NCBI GenBank assembly: GCA_023014335.1
Contig: JAECYW010000027.1
Span: forward strand, 62,001-126,000
Direction of reading: 5' to 3'
Length of the DNA: 64,000 nucleotides
Source of the DNA: Galerina marginata
Taxonomy: Eukaryota; Basidiomycota; Agaricomycetes; Agaricales; Galerinaceae
Each line of letters starts with the position of its first letter. Positions within the stretch are counted from its first letter, which is position 1. A model generated the notes under the pieces. It worked only from the letters and a program-made list of their open reading frames with translations. It ran no database searches and was not told the origin of the DNA. This document shows, one piece after another, positions 12,481-24,269 of this stretch. Both the position numbers and the translations under genes were made by a program.

Positions 12481-13560
12481 GCGTTTTTTGCAGTAATATG
12501 CGCCGAGGTGGCAATACCATCGGACATCAGTGGAAATCATCGATTTCTGACGTTGACCAAACACATACCCATTGGTGAGCAATGGAAACCATGTAGCTAG
12601 ATTGACACGACCATTGGACATTAGTGTTGTCCATCTGATATGAGTAATAGCCACTGCAGTACATTGTAGTTGCATTGTAGATTAATTGTCACCTCCATTG
12701 AAATCCGTTGGTGTCCACTGGTGCTCCAAATCTCACGTCTATTGAATTCCGTTGAGAACCAGTATATCTCAGCGGAACCCTGCTAAATATCCATTGTCAT
12801 ACAATGAATTTCAGTCACTTTTCTTCTGAAATACGATCTCTAACAGTGTAATTTACGCCCTATCCAATGCATAACATTGGATTTTGAGCCGGTTTCTCGG
12901 AGTTCTATTCATTATCGGTGCTCTTTGATATAAATAATTTGCTGCATGTCAGAGCGAGATGTTCCTGCAGTGCACTTACGCCATACAAAAAAATTACGAA
13001 TAAACGCCGTCGAGAGCGGCTCTGAGGTACGATTCGGGACTCGTAGTGTCCAACAAAATAATTAACATGGGTGTAAGGGTCGAGATACGAAGTCTGGCGC
13101 GAAATTGAGGCCGTTGACCACGGAGATGGTGGTAAAGGAGGTTCAAGAGCAAGGCGGACGTTGCAAACAACGGAGTACTATTCACTAAATGTAGACGACG
13201 GCACAGAAGGGCGTAAGTTGCATAGAGAACGTCGGGAATTGAATAAAAAGTAAGATGAGAAGAGAGGAGTTCAGAAAATATAGGCTCAAAGGATAAAACG
13301 AAGCCTCCTGCCTGCGAATAACGCGTCGAACGCCAGGAAAATACGCTGAAGATATTTCTTGCAATGGTGTACAATGAATGCCATTGGTGGGCGCCGGATA
13401 TGACGGCGATATCTTTTTTAACCTCCGCCGCACATCGCCGGCTTACATTATCTAATCGTGTTATTTGATATCCACCAATCTTCGTCACCCTCCACCAATG
13501 TCCAACGGTGGCCACCAGTGTCCATTGGTGACCACTGATGACCACCAATGTCTTTGATGG
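12481..13560. other. CCATTGG-rich region ending in a degenerate minisatellite
   Basis: The stretch is sprinkled with CCAATG/CATTGG words and ends in a dense run at about 13475-13560 of 10-11 bp units resembling CCAATGGTGA or CCACTGATGA. The minus frame 13563-12994 is open for 189 codons. Its start is translated minisatellite and nothing in it is recognisable, so I do not call it a gene. Confidence 0.5.
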
Positions 13561-13584
13561 CACGGGGCATATGACTCGTTTTTT

Positions 13585-13830
13585 GGAGCTTCTCCCGAGG
13601 CCACTAAATGATACGTCGTATATTTCAGTTCAATTCTAAGGCAGCCGGCGTGTCCGAAATCTCATGCACAGCTTCGACAAGTTACTCTACTACCTGAAAG
13701 TTCAAAACCGCGGGAGTACAGCCCAAAGGTGAATCGAAAAAGTGCGATTTCTTTGATTAACCCAACGGGAGGATAATTATACGAGAAAGTTAATAGCAAT
13801 GAAATTCCTTGGTCGATTCTCAGATACATA
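13585..13830. repeat. Direct repeat B, copy 1 (partner 14195-14460)
   Basis: Shares GAGCTTCTCCCGAGGCCAC, AAATGATACGTCGTAT, GGCGTGTCCGAAATCTCATG and TTTGATTAACCCAACG with 14195-14460 in direct orientation. The partner contains a short extra stretch (AAGTATAAAA). Confidence 0.65.
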
Positions 13831-13884
13831 GAAATAGATAAAATTCACTTCTTCAATGCTTGCTCTGATGCCAATTTTAGACGC

Positions 13885-14460
13885 GAACAAAATTTCTAGA
13901 CGCTGAATTCCTCAACGGAATTACAAGCGGCATGTTGGCTATTTTCGCCTGCTTGGGATCGAAATAGCAATACATGATGCAGATTATTGATGGGATCTCC
14001 AGGGAGAACGCATGTACCAATAGCACCATCTATACAAACTACCAGAAAACAGACATCCAAATTATTTCTCCAGCGGTTATGGTTTCGTATCCCTGGAGTT
14101 CCATCCCTGAAGATAGCCAAAGGTAGCCGAGGGAAAAATTACAAAGGACCCAAAGGAAGGATCCTCGTGTATGTCGAACCGCTGCTTGCTTCGAGAGCTT
14201 CTCCCGAGGCCACTAAATGATACGTCGTATTAAGTATAAAAGTTCAATTATAAGGCAGCTTGGTTTATTACTGGCGTGTCCGAAATCTCATGCGCGGCTT
14301 CTACGAACTGCTACTCGAAATTTCGAAACCGCAGGAGTAAAGCCCAAAGGTGAATTGCAAAGGCTCAATTTCTTTGATTAACCCAACGAGAGGATAATTA
14401 TACGAGAAAATTCACAGAAAGCGGATTCGGATATTCCTTGGTCAATTTTTAACAGAAATA
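13885..14460. repeat. Direct repeats A and B, second copies
   Basis: Repeat A (13885-14200) is directly followed by repeat B (14195-14460). The first copies are separated by about 1.1 kb of minisatellite-containing DNA. The order A-x-B-A-B suggests a tandem duplication of an A-B unit with later insertion or loss. No coding content is seen. The sequence from 14461 to 14940 is plain AT-rich intergenic DNA. Confidence 0.55.
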
Positions 14461-14945
14461 GCTGAGCTCTACAAAAATAACGATCAACTGCGCATATCCA
14501 AAATCGAAATCAAAGTGACCTCCCAACTTTAGGACTCTGTGAATGTCTTGTGATCGCCGTTGGAACGAGAAACGCGCCCATGCCATATTTACTGACAGCT
14601 TGAGATATTGTAACCTGGCGATATGAATACGACGATCAAATATTTAACATTAGTAAAACCTGAACGACCCCAATTATTGACTTGTGGAGAATTCACCAAA
14701 GCAGACGTTGGTGATTACTTGATTGCTGCAAATTTATTGCTTTCTTATCCCTGAGGGTTCACTTCTTCTCGTTCCTTCCTTAAGTATTCAATCTATTTAT
14801 TGAAGACCATGAGAAAGCGCCCATGATAGTCATAACTTTAGAGGGTCCAATCTGGGCCGAGCCGTCTTTAAACCACCCTAATTTAAGAACCATACTAAAT
14901 AAACCTCTTCAGCTTTCGGCAGCTCAAAACAAGGACAGAAAACGC

Positions 14946-14952
14946 ATAAAAG
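14946..14952 (+). promoter_or_regulatory. TATA-like box of the 15026 secreted-protein gene
   Basis: ATAAAAG lies about 75 bp before the start codon, in a position suited to a TATA box for a highly expressed small secreted protein. Confidence 0.5.
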
Positions 14953-15025
14953 GGCCATATTAAACCCAGTACCGAGTCTCTATCGCCCAACTACAATTGA
15001 GCATCTCTCAAAGACAATTTAAACT

Positions 15026-15334
15026 ATGCAGCTTTTACGCGCTTTACCACTCTGCGTTTTGGCCGTCGCCTTCAGCAGCGCCGCCGTGCTGCCAGAAGCC
15101 GAGGTTGAACGCCGATGCCTGGCTCCCGGGTCTGCGTGCTTCCTGAGTAATCCAGGAGTCTGCTGCACCGAAACCTGCACCTGCGGGGTTCAGTGCAGCC
15201 CTGCACAGCAATCAAGCATTCAAACCGCTGTGAGTGTATTTTTCTGTTTGTAAAAATATTTGTCTGATCAAATTCGTCGGATCTGTTTCACATACTAGTT
15301 CTGCGCTACTACCTTCGAAGGGAGCAGTTTTTGA
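15026..15334 (+). CDS. Small secreted cysteine-rich protein, knottin-like spacing
   Basis: Two exons (15026-15229 and 15299-15334) are joined by a 69-nt phase-0 intron (GTGAGT..TAG), giving 79 residues. Residues 1-20 are a typical signal peptide (LLRALPLCVLAVAFSSA). A short propeptide-like stretch ends in E-R-R, a possible Kex2-like site. The mature part has eight cysteines spaced C-x6-C-x7-CC-x3-C-x-C-x3-C, then one C in exon 2. The C-x6-C-xn-CC order resembles inhibitor-cystine-knot peptides from many kingdoms. It could be an effector, protease inhibitor, antimicrobial or structural peptide; nothing shown here decides among these. Without splicing the frame would run into V-S-V-F-F-C-L and stop at 15253, so the spliced form, which adds a cysteine, is preferred. 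Confidence 0.7.
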
Positions 15335-16271
15335 GGGCATGATGCCGGTACTCAGGTGCCGAAGAGAATTCGAGAACCGAATATGATGTTGCTATGATGT
15401 AGCTTCCGACAGAAGAAAATTAGCACAAAAAATCCATTTGTATCGAACGACCGAAGCCATTTACCTGTGTCCTACCTTTTTGGCGGTGATGTTCTTAAAT
15501 TTTACCGAGGATTCACACAAGAGAACACGGCACAGTAGTAAGTAATGTATATGTTTAATTCAACGCTATGGCGAATTTTGAACTCATAAACTGACAGTTC
15601 CCAAGTAAAATTATATTGATGACGACGTAAATGAGAAAAATAGCAGCAGATGAACGACAGCAGTATATAACAGCAAATAACGAAGCCTTAGCGAACGTTT
15701 GTCTCTTCTCGACCTCCAGCCGATTTAAGTAATGAACCACTCAATGATACCACAAGTATCACGACACGCCATAGGGGCTCAATACAGCACAACGAAGGTC
15801 GAGCCGCAAGTACACCCTCATATAGGTTTCGCAGGCGCTTGAACTTGAAAACAAAATCTTCATCTGACTGAGCACTATTTCCCTGCGAGTCCGACTCGGA
15901 TTCGTCTTGTTTTTTTTGCAAGACGACTGGCCTATGTCTTCAAAATTTTGACGGCGTCTCATTCAATCGAGCAACTACTTACAACCAACTTCCAAGTTAT
16001 ACTACTATACATGATGATCAACTAATTTACGTCAACTGCAGGGTGTCCTACATTGAAATCGAGTGGTATGAAAGAGGTACTCTAAGTAAGCCAGCAGACT
16101 CAGAGAACTACATAAAATACACATACACAGGTGACTATAACAAGAAAACAATCCAAAAATTCGCTCTACACAGCACGGGAGTAAGGCGCGCCGTCATAAA
16201 CCTTGTCAGTGCTTTTTTGGCTAAAATCACTGTCCTGAAGGGGTAAGAAAATATCGTTTTAGCATGGGCGT
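15335..16271. other. Intergenic, no gene seen
   Basis: AT-rich spacer between convergent genes. The short minus frames at 15688-15962 are charged but lack any start context, splice pattern or family motif. Confidence 0.45.
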
Positions 16272-17690
16272 TCATACAAAACGAAGACCATAATAAATAT
16301 ACTTCACCTCTAATTGAGATTCGCGGATGACCATGACTCCGCCATGAGAGCGGGCCGTCTCGACGTCGTCCGCGCGTGATCTAGGAACTTGAGAAAGAGA
16401 AATCGATACTGAGTGTCCGCCAGAATGTCCGCCAGAGGTTCCGTTGGCGGTGGCAAACTGTATACGACTGTTGAACGCAACCAGCATCGAATTCGAATAC
16501 AATTTTCCCAGCAGACTGACGCTAGTCTGGTAATAAGTTTTGCGACTTGGTAAAAAAGTAAGAACGAGGGTGATAATCGCCACCGTGGCTGAAACCCAGC
16601 ATACATGAACATCTTACAGAGATTGAGAAAACAGAATGTGCGTTACCTGTCAAAGTACCTGTTTCGATGGTCAGGCGGACCAATTTCGAGAGGAGGACCT
16701 GGGTCTGTTTATGCCCGGTCTCCCGGCGTTTTAACTAGAGGACGATTAAAAAAGACAGGTAACGATGACGAGAACGGACTGACGTAGTAGGTCATGGCAA
16801 CTGCGATGAGCACGTCGCATGCGGCGCTCCCGCCTTCCCAGATCTACATTGCGATGATAAGATTAGGGATCCTGAAGCATTAACACAACTCACCCCTGCT
16901 GAAATAAACGAATCCCGCTTCAAAAATAATGACCAATAAACAGAATCCCTCGCTTCTAAAGCAGTCAAGATCGCCCCAACAAATTGAAGAACCGCAAGCT
17001 GCGTTCCGTTAAAAGTGCGTGAGGGAAGCGTCTCGCTATACGAGTGGCAAATGCACGTACCAACATGATCACCGAAGCGATGCGCTTCGACTGGGCGAGT
17101 ACGCTGACCCGATATGCGTAGAACGTTTGAGTAACGAATCCAACTTTGTCGTAGAATCAGTATAACGGAACCAAAAACGACTTATAAAACGCAACTACTC
17201 ACTTATCCCGCTCATAATCGGAACGCTAAACCACAGAATGTCGACCTCGTTTATATAGAAAAGATTCCCGAAGCCGTACGCGAAGGTTCGGAATCCGCTG
17301 TATGTTAACATCAGCGCCTGAGTGGTCTCTAGGGTGAATGAGCCGAGAACGAGGAGCTTGTGCGAGAGGCGGTCATGCGGGAAGGCAATATAGTAAATAT
17401 CTTGACGAAAGGATGGGATTTAGTTCACCAAAAGCACGTATTCAAAGGTTAGTCGTACTCACAGCATTGCACAACCAATGCACCGTAGAGGCTCCAATTC
17501 AAGATATATCCGATGAGCTAAATCCAGTACGGTCAACAGGTTGCAGAAAGGAGAATAGGAAAGTGAAAGAAAAAAATTGTGCACACCATTGGACCGGCGC
17601 TACATGAAAAAAATGATATCAGCAACGTTTCTGCGAAGGTAGATTGATGCCTCACAGATCGCCCAGCTGCGCTTCCGTCAAACCAGGCAT
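16272..17690 (-). CDS. DUF6534-type seven-helix membrane protein
   Basis: Nine exons on the minus strand (17690-17656, 17599-17587, 17517-17463, 17400-17203, 17143-17061, 16998-16894, 16843-16784, 16734-16647, 16588-16272). All have GT-AG junctions with matching phases and give 317 residues. The order of motifs fits the Agaricomycete DUF6534 family: GPMLIGYILNWSLYGALVVQ (first helix), YYIAFPHDRLSHKLLV, LETTQAL, FAYGFGN, TQTFYAYRVSVLAQ and DVLIAVAMTYYLKRRETG. It ends with GKLYSNSMLVAFNSR, the family's C-terminal signature. Helices therefore alternate with short loops, and the tail after about residue 250 is soluble. Molecular function is not established; a receptor-like role is often guessed from the topology. 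The start at 17690 is supported by phase through the 13-nt second exon. The C-terminal end could include one more small intron. Confidence 0.88.
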
Positions 17691-19400
17691 CGAGACGGTG
17701 AGATCAAAGGAGCGGGGTGGGGGTAGGAAGACACGGGGTTGTAGGCCGTATCCGTAGTGAAATCCGTTGCCTGTGCTTCTTAAATAAAAATTTAAGTTTG
17801 CACAAAGCGTCCGAGTTTACCCCATGGGCCGCCAGGGCGGGCCTTATGCAAGAGTCTTCGCGGCGTGGAGCACCTATGATCAGCAAGTTCTGATATTCTT
17901 TCCGTCGGAAGGCGTATATTGGTGGCGGCAATTCAGTTGAGCGCTGTTGAACGCTAGTTTATTCAACTTTCTACGATTGGGTATAGTTATTTCTTTTTCG
18001 GTATGCATGACCACGGAAAGCCTACCAGTCCTGAACAAAGATCCCCTTCTTACATTAGTGTTATCCATCCGCCTTCTGTTTGAATGCCGTGCCAGAAAGT
18101 CGAGAAAGTCGTTTTGTTGACCCAACGGCACACACGCGTCGAGCGAGCGCTACCCGTCTACTACCTCCAGGTTCAACGGTTGCTTGGGTTGCCTGCACGT
18201 CGCGGAGGCCAATTACAAATTCATTTCGATCGCTGATCTATTATTAGATCGATAACCCTTGACCACGTGCTCGGCATTCTATCGACGATCAGGCCGAGAC
18301 TCAGAAGATAGCCCCGCGCTGTAACGCTATTTTTCTGGTGTCTAGGTGACAATAACAATTGGGAGGTTCGTTATTATTGTGTCAATTAGACGTTCAGTAC
18401 GAACCGCTGCTTTGAGTGCAACTACAAAGGTTTTTGTGCGTCCAGTCAGATCAACATCGCTCGTATGAGCATTGAATATACATGTGGTCAGTTTGTCCCC
18501 GTTTTCAAGCGGCCAAGTCTCATTTTAACTTGTGATAAACTGTGATAATCATCCTTTCGATTGGCAGGCCGCCGAGGGAAGGAGGCTGGGAGAAGCTATT
18601 CCAGATGGCGTGATATCGTGAATCCTTGGCCCATGACCTGTATAACGAAATATGTCCTTGGAGCGGTACTTTCAAATCAGTTCGGTATTAGAAAAACTAA
18701 CGTGAAGCAATCCGTCTCCCTATCCAAATTAGTAGTTCATTAATTCAAAACACGGTGAATTAGCTTATGCGCACCCACAAAAACTTCGTAAACTTTGGCA
18801 TTCGACGATGATCAAGGACGGCTCGCTCGCTCTGACGCAGCGGGCGGACGCCGAGACATAGACGATAAGTGAACATCCGTGCAGCTAGGATGCCTAAAAG
18901 AAGAAACGCATACTGGTTCCGTTGGTTCCACGCATGCTTCAAGATGCGCGAAAAACCCGGCAATCTTCGGCGCATCTTCCTAATAAGTGGAAGAATACCG
19001 AACCTGCGCGCGACGATCATCTACCCCGACGCTTTCGGCTTTGCTGGTCATAGGCCCCAGAACTAATTGAGGATTAGTGAAGATCAACGGGCACCAAACT
19101 TAGGCTGAGTTAGGTCGTTTGATCAGCCCTGGTCAGCTTGAGATGGACTCTGCGCTCAATAAATCTTTGAATATAAAAACCGATCTGAGAGGTTATTTAC
19201 ATAGAAAGACGGAGCAACATTACATACTTGAGAACCGCGCGACAGGTGCTTGAGGCCTAAATTTCGGAAGGGGTTAGACACTGGAATGAATAAAGACGGG
19301 TACAAAATCGTACAATACTTGCCCGCCTTTCACCACGAATAACCAAGCGCGAAATCTTGAATAGCTTGGTATCACGGTCAACTAGCCGCAGGACGAAGTA
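17691..19400. other. Intergenic, no gene seen
   Basis: About 1.7 kb upstream of the DUF6534 gene. A small palindrome (GATCTATTATTAGATC, about 18236-18251) is visible. Frames of 60-86 codons on both strands (for example 18869-19066 +) show no supporting features. Confidence 0.4.
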
Positions 19401-21000
19401 AAACTTATGAAGATTCACTCACGAGAAGGGTCGACTGTCGTTGTAATAAAGTAAGGTCAAACGTTGGAGAGAATCTTGAGAGTTGAAAGGTGGTACGAGC
19501 AGCGGCTGTTACCATCGGAGGGGGAGACATATACGAGGAATAAGCCGCAGGTTCAGCTGCTCGTAGATCCGCTGGTACTTGAGGAAATGTTCAAATTCAA
19601 GGAGGGGAAGCCAGAAGCAAAATGAGTCCGAAACCTGAAGAGTCGCGCGAGGAGACACGAAGTTTGATGTACGAATCGCGGTGGCCAATGATGACAAGGT
19701 GGGATATCCTGGTGAATAGAGCCCAAGGAATGTCGTGAAAACGTTGTTTCGATATCCAGGCGTCAACCCGCCGGTGAGGTGAGCAGCGAGCAGCCCAGGT
19801 CCAATTTCTTGTGTCATCAGCTGAGACGCATCAGCAGCCATCAGCAGGCAGCAAGGGCAGTCTCTTCTCCCCAAACCCCCTCCTCAACCCAACTTCCGCT
19901 CTTTCTCTCGCTCCTGGGTCTCACATCTACGCCCTAGCGTATCCTTCCTGCTTGCCTTCCCCTTCCTTCATCAGACCCCCAATGCCGATAGATCGCAGGA
20001 CTTCTAAAAACCGAACCTCAGGACATGACCTAGCCGCATAAAATTAGCCACAACGTCGACGACGGATCGTCCTCGACTCCTAGGCCTAATGTGGGAAACG
20101 AGGGAGTCGAGGGACGAGAATATAAGCAGCAGCCGTCGAAAGCAAACGCGAGCTGCAGGTTCCCGTACTGCCCAAGTACTTGAAGCGACGTTGAGAGTGA
20201 TGGCGTTGAGCGAAAAATCGGAGACGAAAGGGCCATCGAAACGTCAAAGTCGAGGGAAGACAAGGCGGGGACATGGGCCTCGATGTGCGAACCAACGGGG
20301 CCAACGACAGCGAGGATGATCGTCCAAAAGTTCAAAGAATGGAAAGCAGGAAATAGGTTTCGAGAAACGAGAAAAACGAGGCACCACAGAACGCAGCGTC
20401 AGCACAACGTTCAACAACACGATGTGCGTAGATTGGAGGGTTTAAAACCTGCGTAAAGCCACGAATAGACAGCTATACTGGTGCTGGAGCGCTGGCGCCC
20501 GCGGGCGGGGTCTCGTCGAGCTTGAGGTGGGACATCGTGAGGTGTCGACGGAGCCGCCAACGCGGTTTGAAGCATGGGTATTCAAGTCAACAACTGCGCA
20601 AGAAGATTTCGGCAACACAATTTCCTTCACCCATTCCAAACATACGCATACCGCGTTCCCAGAATCGGTTCTTCTATCGTGTCACCACCAAAGACCAACA
20701 CAGAAATCGACGTTTGACGTTCCCGAGACCCGAGTCAGAAGGTGTCGTATAGTAACTGAAGAAAACATCGAAGGTGTCAGCAAAGGCCAGGGAAAAGGAG
20801 AAGCATCTAGGCCAGACTATTTTTTCCTGTTTATTGTTCCAAGTCTGAAGGCAGAAATGGTGCGCTGGTACGATAAAACCAAGATAAAACTCTGGGATGA
20901 AGTGAGAGCGAACTGAAGGATTTGGATTGTCGCTGTTTGGTTTGAAGGCCAAGGTCGTTCGGCCCCGACGGCCGCCCCCGTTCCTGAGGTGTTCCCAAGC
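19400..21000 (-). repeat. Family R copy 5 (decayed)
   Basis: Contains the right-end block (20925-20995) and the conserved intron followed by V-V-D-L-N-T-H-A-S-N near 20560-20600. The hydrophobic module TIILAVVGPVGSHIE lies at about 20270-20330 and LGLGVEDDP near 20050-20080. The LGLGVED segment aligns with the same segment of copy 2 (about 1940), so the homology extends over at least 300 bp. No continuous frame remains. Confidence 0.6.
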
Positions 21001-22210
21001 ATTTCTGACAATTGCTACTTATGTTCATCGTTCTTACCACCACCTACAATTTGCCACCGCGACGAAACTACAAATCCTCCAAGCCTCATCTATCAATACT
21101 CTGAGCAGCCTTCAGGCTCGAGCCGCTCTACAATAATATCTGCTCACTTTCAATTCGTAGCCGCTGCCAGGGCTAAATTTGTACTCCTCTGTTGACAACG
21201 AGACCGTTTTGCTTCTTGGTAGGATCTAACTTGATATGCTGGAGAGGGGACGGGAATAGAGACCATGCTCCTCTGGAACTCTCTTCTACATTGCTTCTGG
21301 TTGGCGCATGCGGACTACCTCGGGCTTTCAAGCACATCGAAATTCGGTATACTTTCCGAACTTTCAAGCAGCCTCTATCTCTGTTCTTCGTCAATCATCT
21401 TCGTTATGCTCAATCGCGTTGGAATTCCTCCTAGCTTCCAGGTGGTTACCTTCTACGTTGACTTCTCATTCACTGAGCCGCTTCTTCGAAGTCCAGTATA
21501 TAATCTTGGTTTCTATGGTATTAACTCTTGGCGGTCTGTTCAATGATATGAAGGATGCTCTCATCAATCCGTGTTCTATTGCGGCAGGCTCTATCACGCA
21601 GGTAGAATCTTAAATTCCTTTTGTAACATTGCTAATAGTAATAGCTCGGCCGAAGACCCACGAGATACTATTCTCTCTCTCCTCATGCGTTCACTCTAAC
21701 TTTCCGACCCCTTCGCGTACTTCGTTTTTCAACCCAGGGGTTCGTGCCTATTTTTTCGTTTCCTTTGCCTTATTATTCCATTCAAATCAGTCTCTTCTCT
21801 CTCACTCCTAGGGACCGATGTCATTGCTCTCTCTCACCAAAATAAAACCAGCCAAAGTCCCCTGAGGCATTAAGGTGGATCATCAAATATGTTTGACGAG
21901 GTAAAGCACCGTCCGTGACTCTCTCACTGGAGTACAGCTGATACGCTGATTTCCAACTAACTTTATGAACAGGTCGCTTTTGCAATGCCAAGCCCGACCA
22001 GACTTTAAATGACATTTGACTGACGACCTTGACTAGCTTCTCCCTTTACTGACAGCGATTTGAAGTGTTGCCCCACCTAGCCTTGCCTCATTATGCGAAA
22101 ATTTCAACACAAAAGGTGGGGCATGTGAACCCGACGCGGTCAGGAGTTCGACAAGTCGACAATCCTGGGTAGTGCTATACTTGGCGGAGTAGTCTCAATG
22201 CGGCAGAATT
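21001..22210. other. No confident gene
   Basis: The plus-strand frames at 21192-21613 overlap in all three phases and are hydrophobic in places. They lack a consistent splice solution and are not recognised. The rest is intergenic. Confidence 0.4.
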
Positions 22211-22221
22211 GATGGAAAAGG

Positions 22222-22229
22222 TATAAATA
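22222..22229 (+). promoter_or_regulatory. TATA box of the 22371 secreted-protein gene
   Basis: TATAAATA, about 140 bp before the start codon. It is followed by pyrimidine-rich sequence and ACTCAAC, typical of strong fungal promoters. Confidence 0.6.
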
Positions 22230-22370
22230 CCTGTCCTGCTGGAGTCTTTTTTTACTCAACGCCTCGCCCTACATTCGACCAGGTTAGCTTCTTTCCAAGC
22301 CTCCAGTTCACCTTCAACTCACCCCACTTTTGACTCTGTTGATCAAAAGCGACGCCATCGTCTCATCGCA

Positions 22371-22802
22371 ATGCAATTCAACGTTGTCTTCCATGCCACC
22401 GCTCTCCTCGCTTCCGCCTCTGTAGTGATGTCGGCGGCGACAATCACAGGCTTCGCCGGAGCGGCCTGTACTGGAGCTCAGGGCCAGACTAGCATTGTGA
22501 CTCCGGGAACGTGTTTCAACTTTGGAAGCAACCCGCCCAAGTCGGTCAGCTATTCTGGTGTCCCCACCCAAATCACATTCTTCATTGCTTCCAATTGCGC
22601 CAATCCGGGCTTTGGGCAGAAAACACAAGGTTTGTACTGAAATCACGAACAGGTTTAAATTCCCAATGAGACCATGACAGACACGACGCCAGTATTTACA
22701 ACTGCGATATATCTCAACGACACCGTTCGCGCTAATAGTAACATTGACATTGACAAGTGTATCCACCACGAGTGTCATTCCAACGGCCACTTCGGGAAGT
22801 AA
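22371..22802 (+). CDS. Small secreted protein
   Basis: Exon 1 (22371-22629) encodes a signal peptide (residues 1-22, ..ALLASASVVMSA). The mature start TITGFAGAACTG and G-T-C-F-N-F-G with KSVSYSGVP follow; this pattern recurs in a family of short secreted Agaricomycete proteins as I recall it. A 51-nt intron (22630-22680, GTTTGT..CAG) leads to exon 2 (22681-22802) in matching phase, giving 126 residues. The expected family C terminus is not evident in exon 2, so the 3' part is less certain. Cysteines in exon 1 could form one or two disulfides. A 231-codon open frame runs antisense across this gene (23009-22314). I treat it as a shadow because the plus strand has the signal peptide, TATA box and intron. 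Confidence 0.6.
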
Positions 22803-23196
22803 GCGTATGCGAGAGAGCATACATATCACCAAGGATTTGGGAGCTATTGAGGCAGTGTCAGCGCATGTGGATGAATGAGAAAGGGTACGCCAAGGCCGAC
22901 GGTTGGTTTGCTGTTCACCGTACTGTGCTTGGACACACGGCCCATGCTGAGGAACTATGATTTGGCACCAGAAGATAATAGGCTTACTACATTTACCATT
23001 CTGATCCAAGATATATTAACGATGATTAAATTCTTCAGATGCTATTTGAGAGATTTATCGGTTCAGTTCGAGATCGTCGCATTCCACCGTCACAGCACCG
23101 CGCGGCATCTATCTCTAATCTAGGCTCGGGCAGCTCTGCCCAGAGCCCACTACTATGTTGCAGTTGAGGTCGGGTTCTCGGTAGCATGGAAGGGTG

Positions 23197-23550
23197 CTAT
23201 AGACAAGGGGGCATCACTAAACAAGATAATTTCGAATAAATATAATTTACTTCTCTTGTTCGCAAACCGAGCCAAGGAGACGGCAATCTATGGCAGCTTT
23301 GCAACCTACAGAAGTGCTGAGTATTTGATGGACTAATGGCTGTCACGATAGCAGGCTTACTTATTCCATCAGGAATGGGGAATTCCATCTCCTGACGAGA
23401 AGTGATACTGGAAGACGCCGACTCCACTAAACCCTCTGACCGTGAAAGTCTGGCCCCAGATGTTGTCCAATCCACGGAAATGGTTGAAGCGAATCCGACT
23501 GCTGGTAAAATATAGAGGAGTAAGGCTCTAAATTGAACTTGTCGCGCCAT
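23197..23550 (-). CDS. Possible small secreted protein (weak)
   Basis: The minus-strand frame begins with a credible signal peptide (residues 1-21, FRALLLYILPAVGFA). A TATATATG box lies 40-50 bp upstream (23593-23600). After about 65 residues a GTAAGC donor occurs (near 23360), so the true product probably continues in exons I could not assemble. The unspliced frame is 117 codons. It is not recognised and may be a remnant. Confidence 0.35.
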   Translation of the reverse strand: MARQVQFRALLLYILPAVGFASTISVDWTTSGARLSRSEGLVESASSSITSRQEMEFPIPDGISKPAIVTAISPSNTQHFCRLQSCHRLPSPWLGLRTREVNYIYSKLSCLVMPPCL

Positions 23551-23592
23551 GGTAATGAATGAGGGCCACTAGGTCGGTCAAAGTTGAACAAA

Positions 23593-23600
23593 CATATATA
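23593..23600 (-). promoter_or_regulatory. TATA-like box of the 23550 minus-strand ORF
   Basis: TATATATG read on the minus strand, about 45 bp upstream of the ATG at 23550. Confidence 0.4.
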
Positions 23601-24269
23601 GGCGGGCAGGTACGGGGATGCTGTGTGTGTCAACGTCAACCTTAAAATGGCAATATGAAACGTCCTTTCTGAAGTAGATGACAGTGGTCTAGAAACACCG
23701 GGCCGTTGTTTTCAAGGGAAACAGATATACTCGAGCAGGTACCGGTGCCAAAGGGACTAAAGGTATTGTACTCAGGACGTCGACCTCAAGATGACTTGGT
23801 AATGAGAAGCAATCTGTTTCGAAGATGAACGGTTAAAATATGTGGATCGATTTCACTTGTGACGAGCTTCACACGTCAGGTTGTCAACAACAGATTTAGT
23901 CCAATAAGGTCTCAAAAACAACAACCCGACCCTCAGGATACCATTTAGGCGAATTCCATCGTTGACTGAATCGTGTAATACAGCAGGAGATGCAGCATTC
24001 TCAAGGCGCTCAAAACTTACTATGATGATCTAAGGGAGAGATGAGCATGGCGCGGCTCATTTCCAAGTTTCGGGACCAGAGAACGTAGTCATCAGTAGCG
24101 TTGTTCACGCCTTAAGGAAATGTAGAGTACTCTATTGCCACACCAGTAAGAAGTCTATCCATTTTATTTGAACGGCTGTTATTTATGGAAAGCCGAGGGT
24201 CATTTTTGGATGCGATTGACAGGCACTAAGGAAGAGATGAAGTACACGACTTGAAAAATGCAGATACAT

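Noticed and set aside
12994..13563. 189-codon open frame on the minus strand
   Set aside because: It begins in translated minisatellite, has no family motif, and about one frame of this length is expected by chance in 64 kb.
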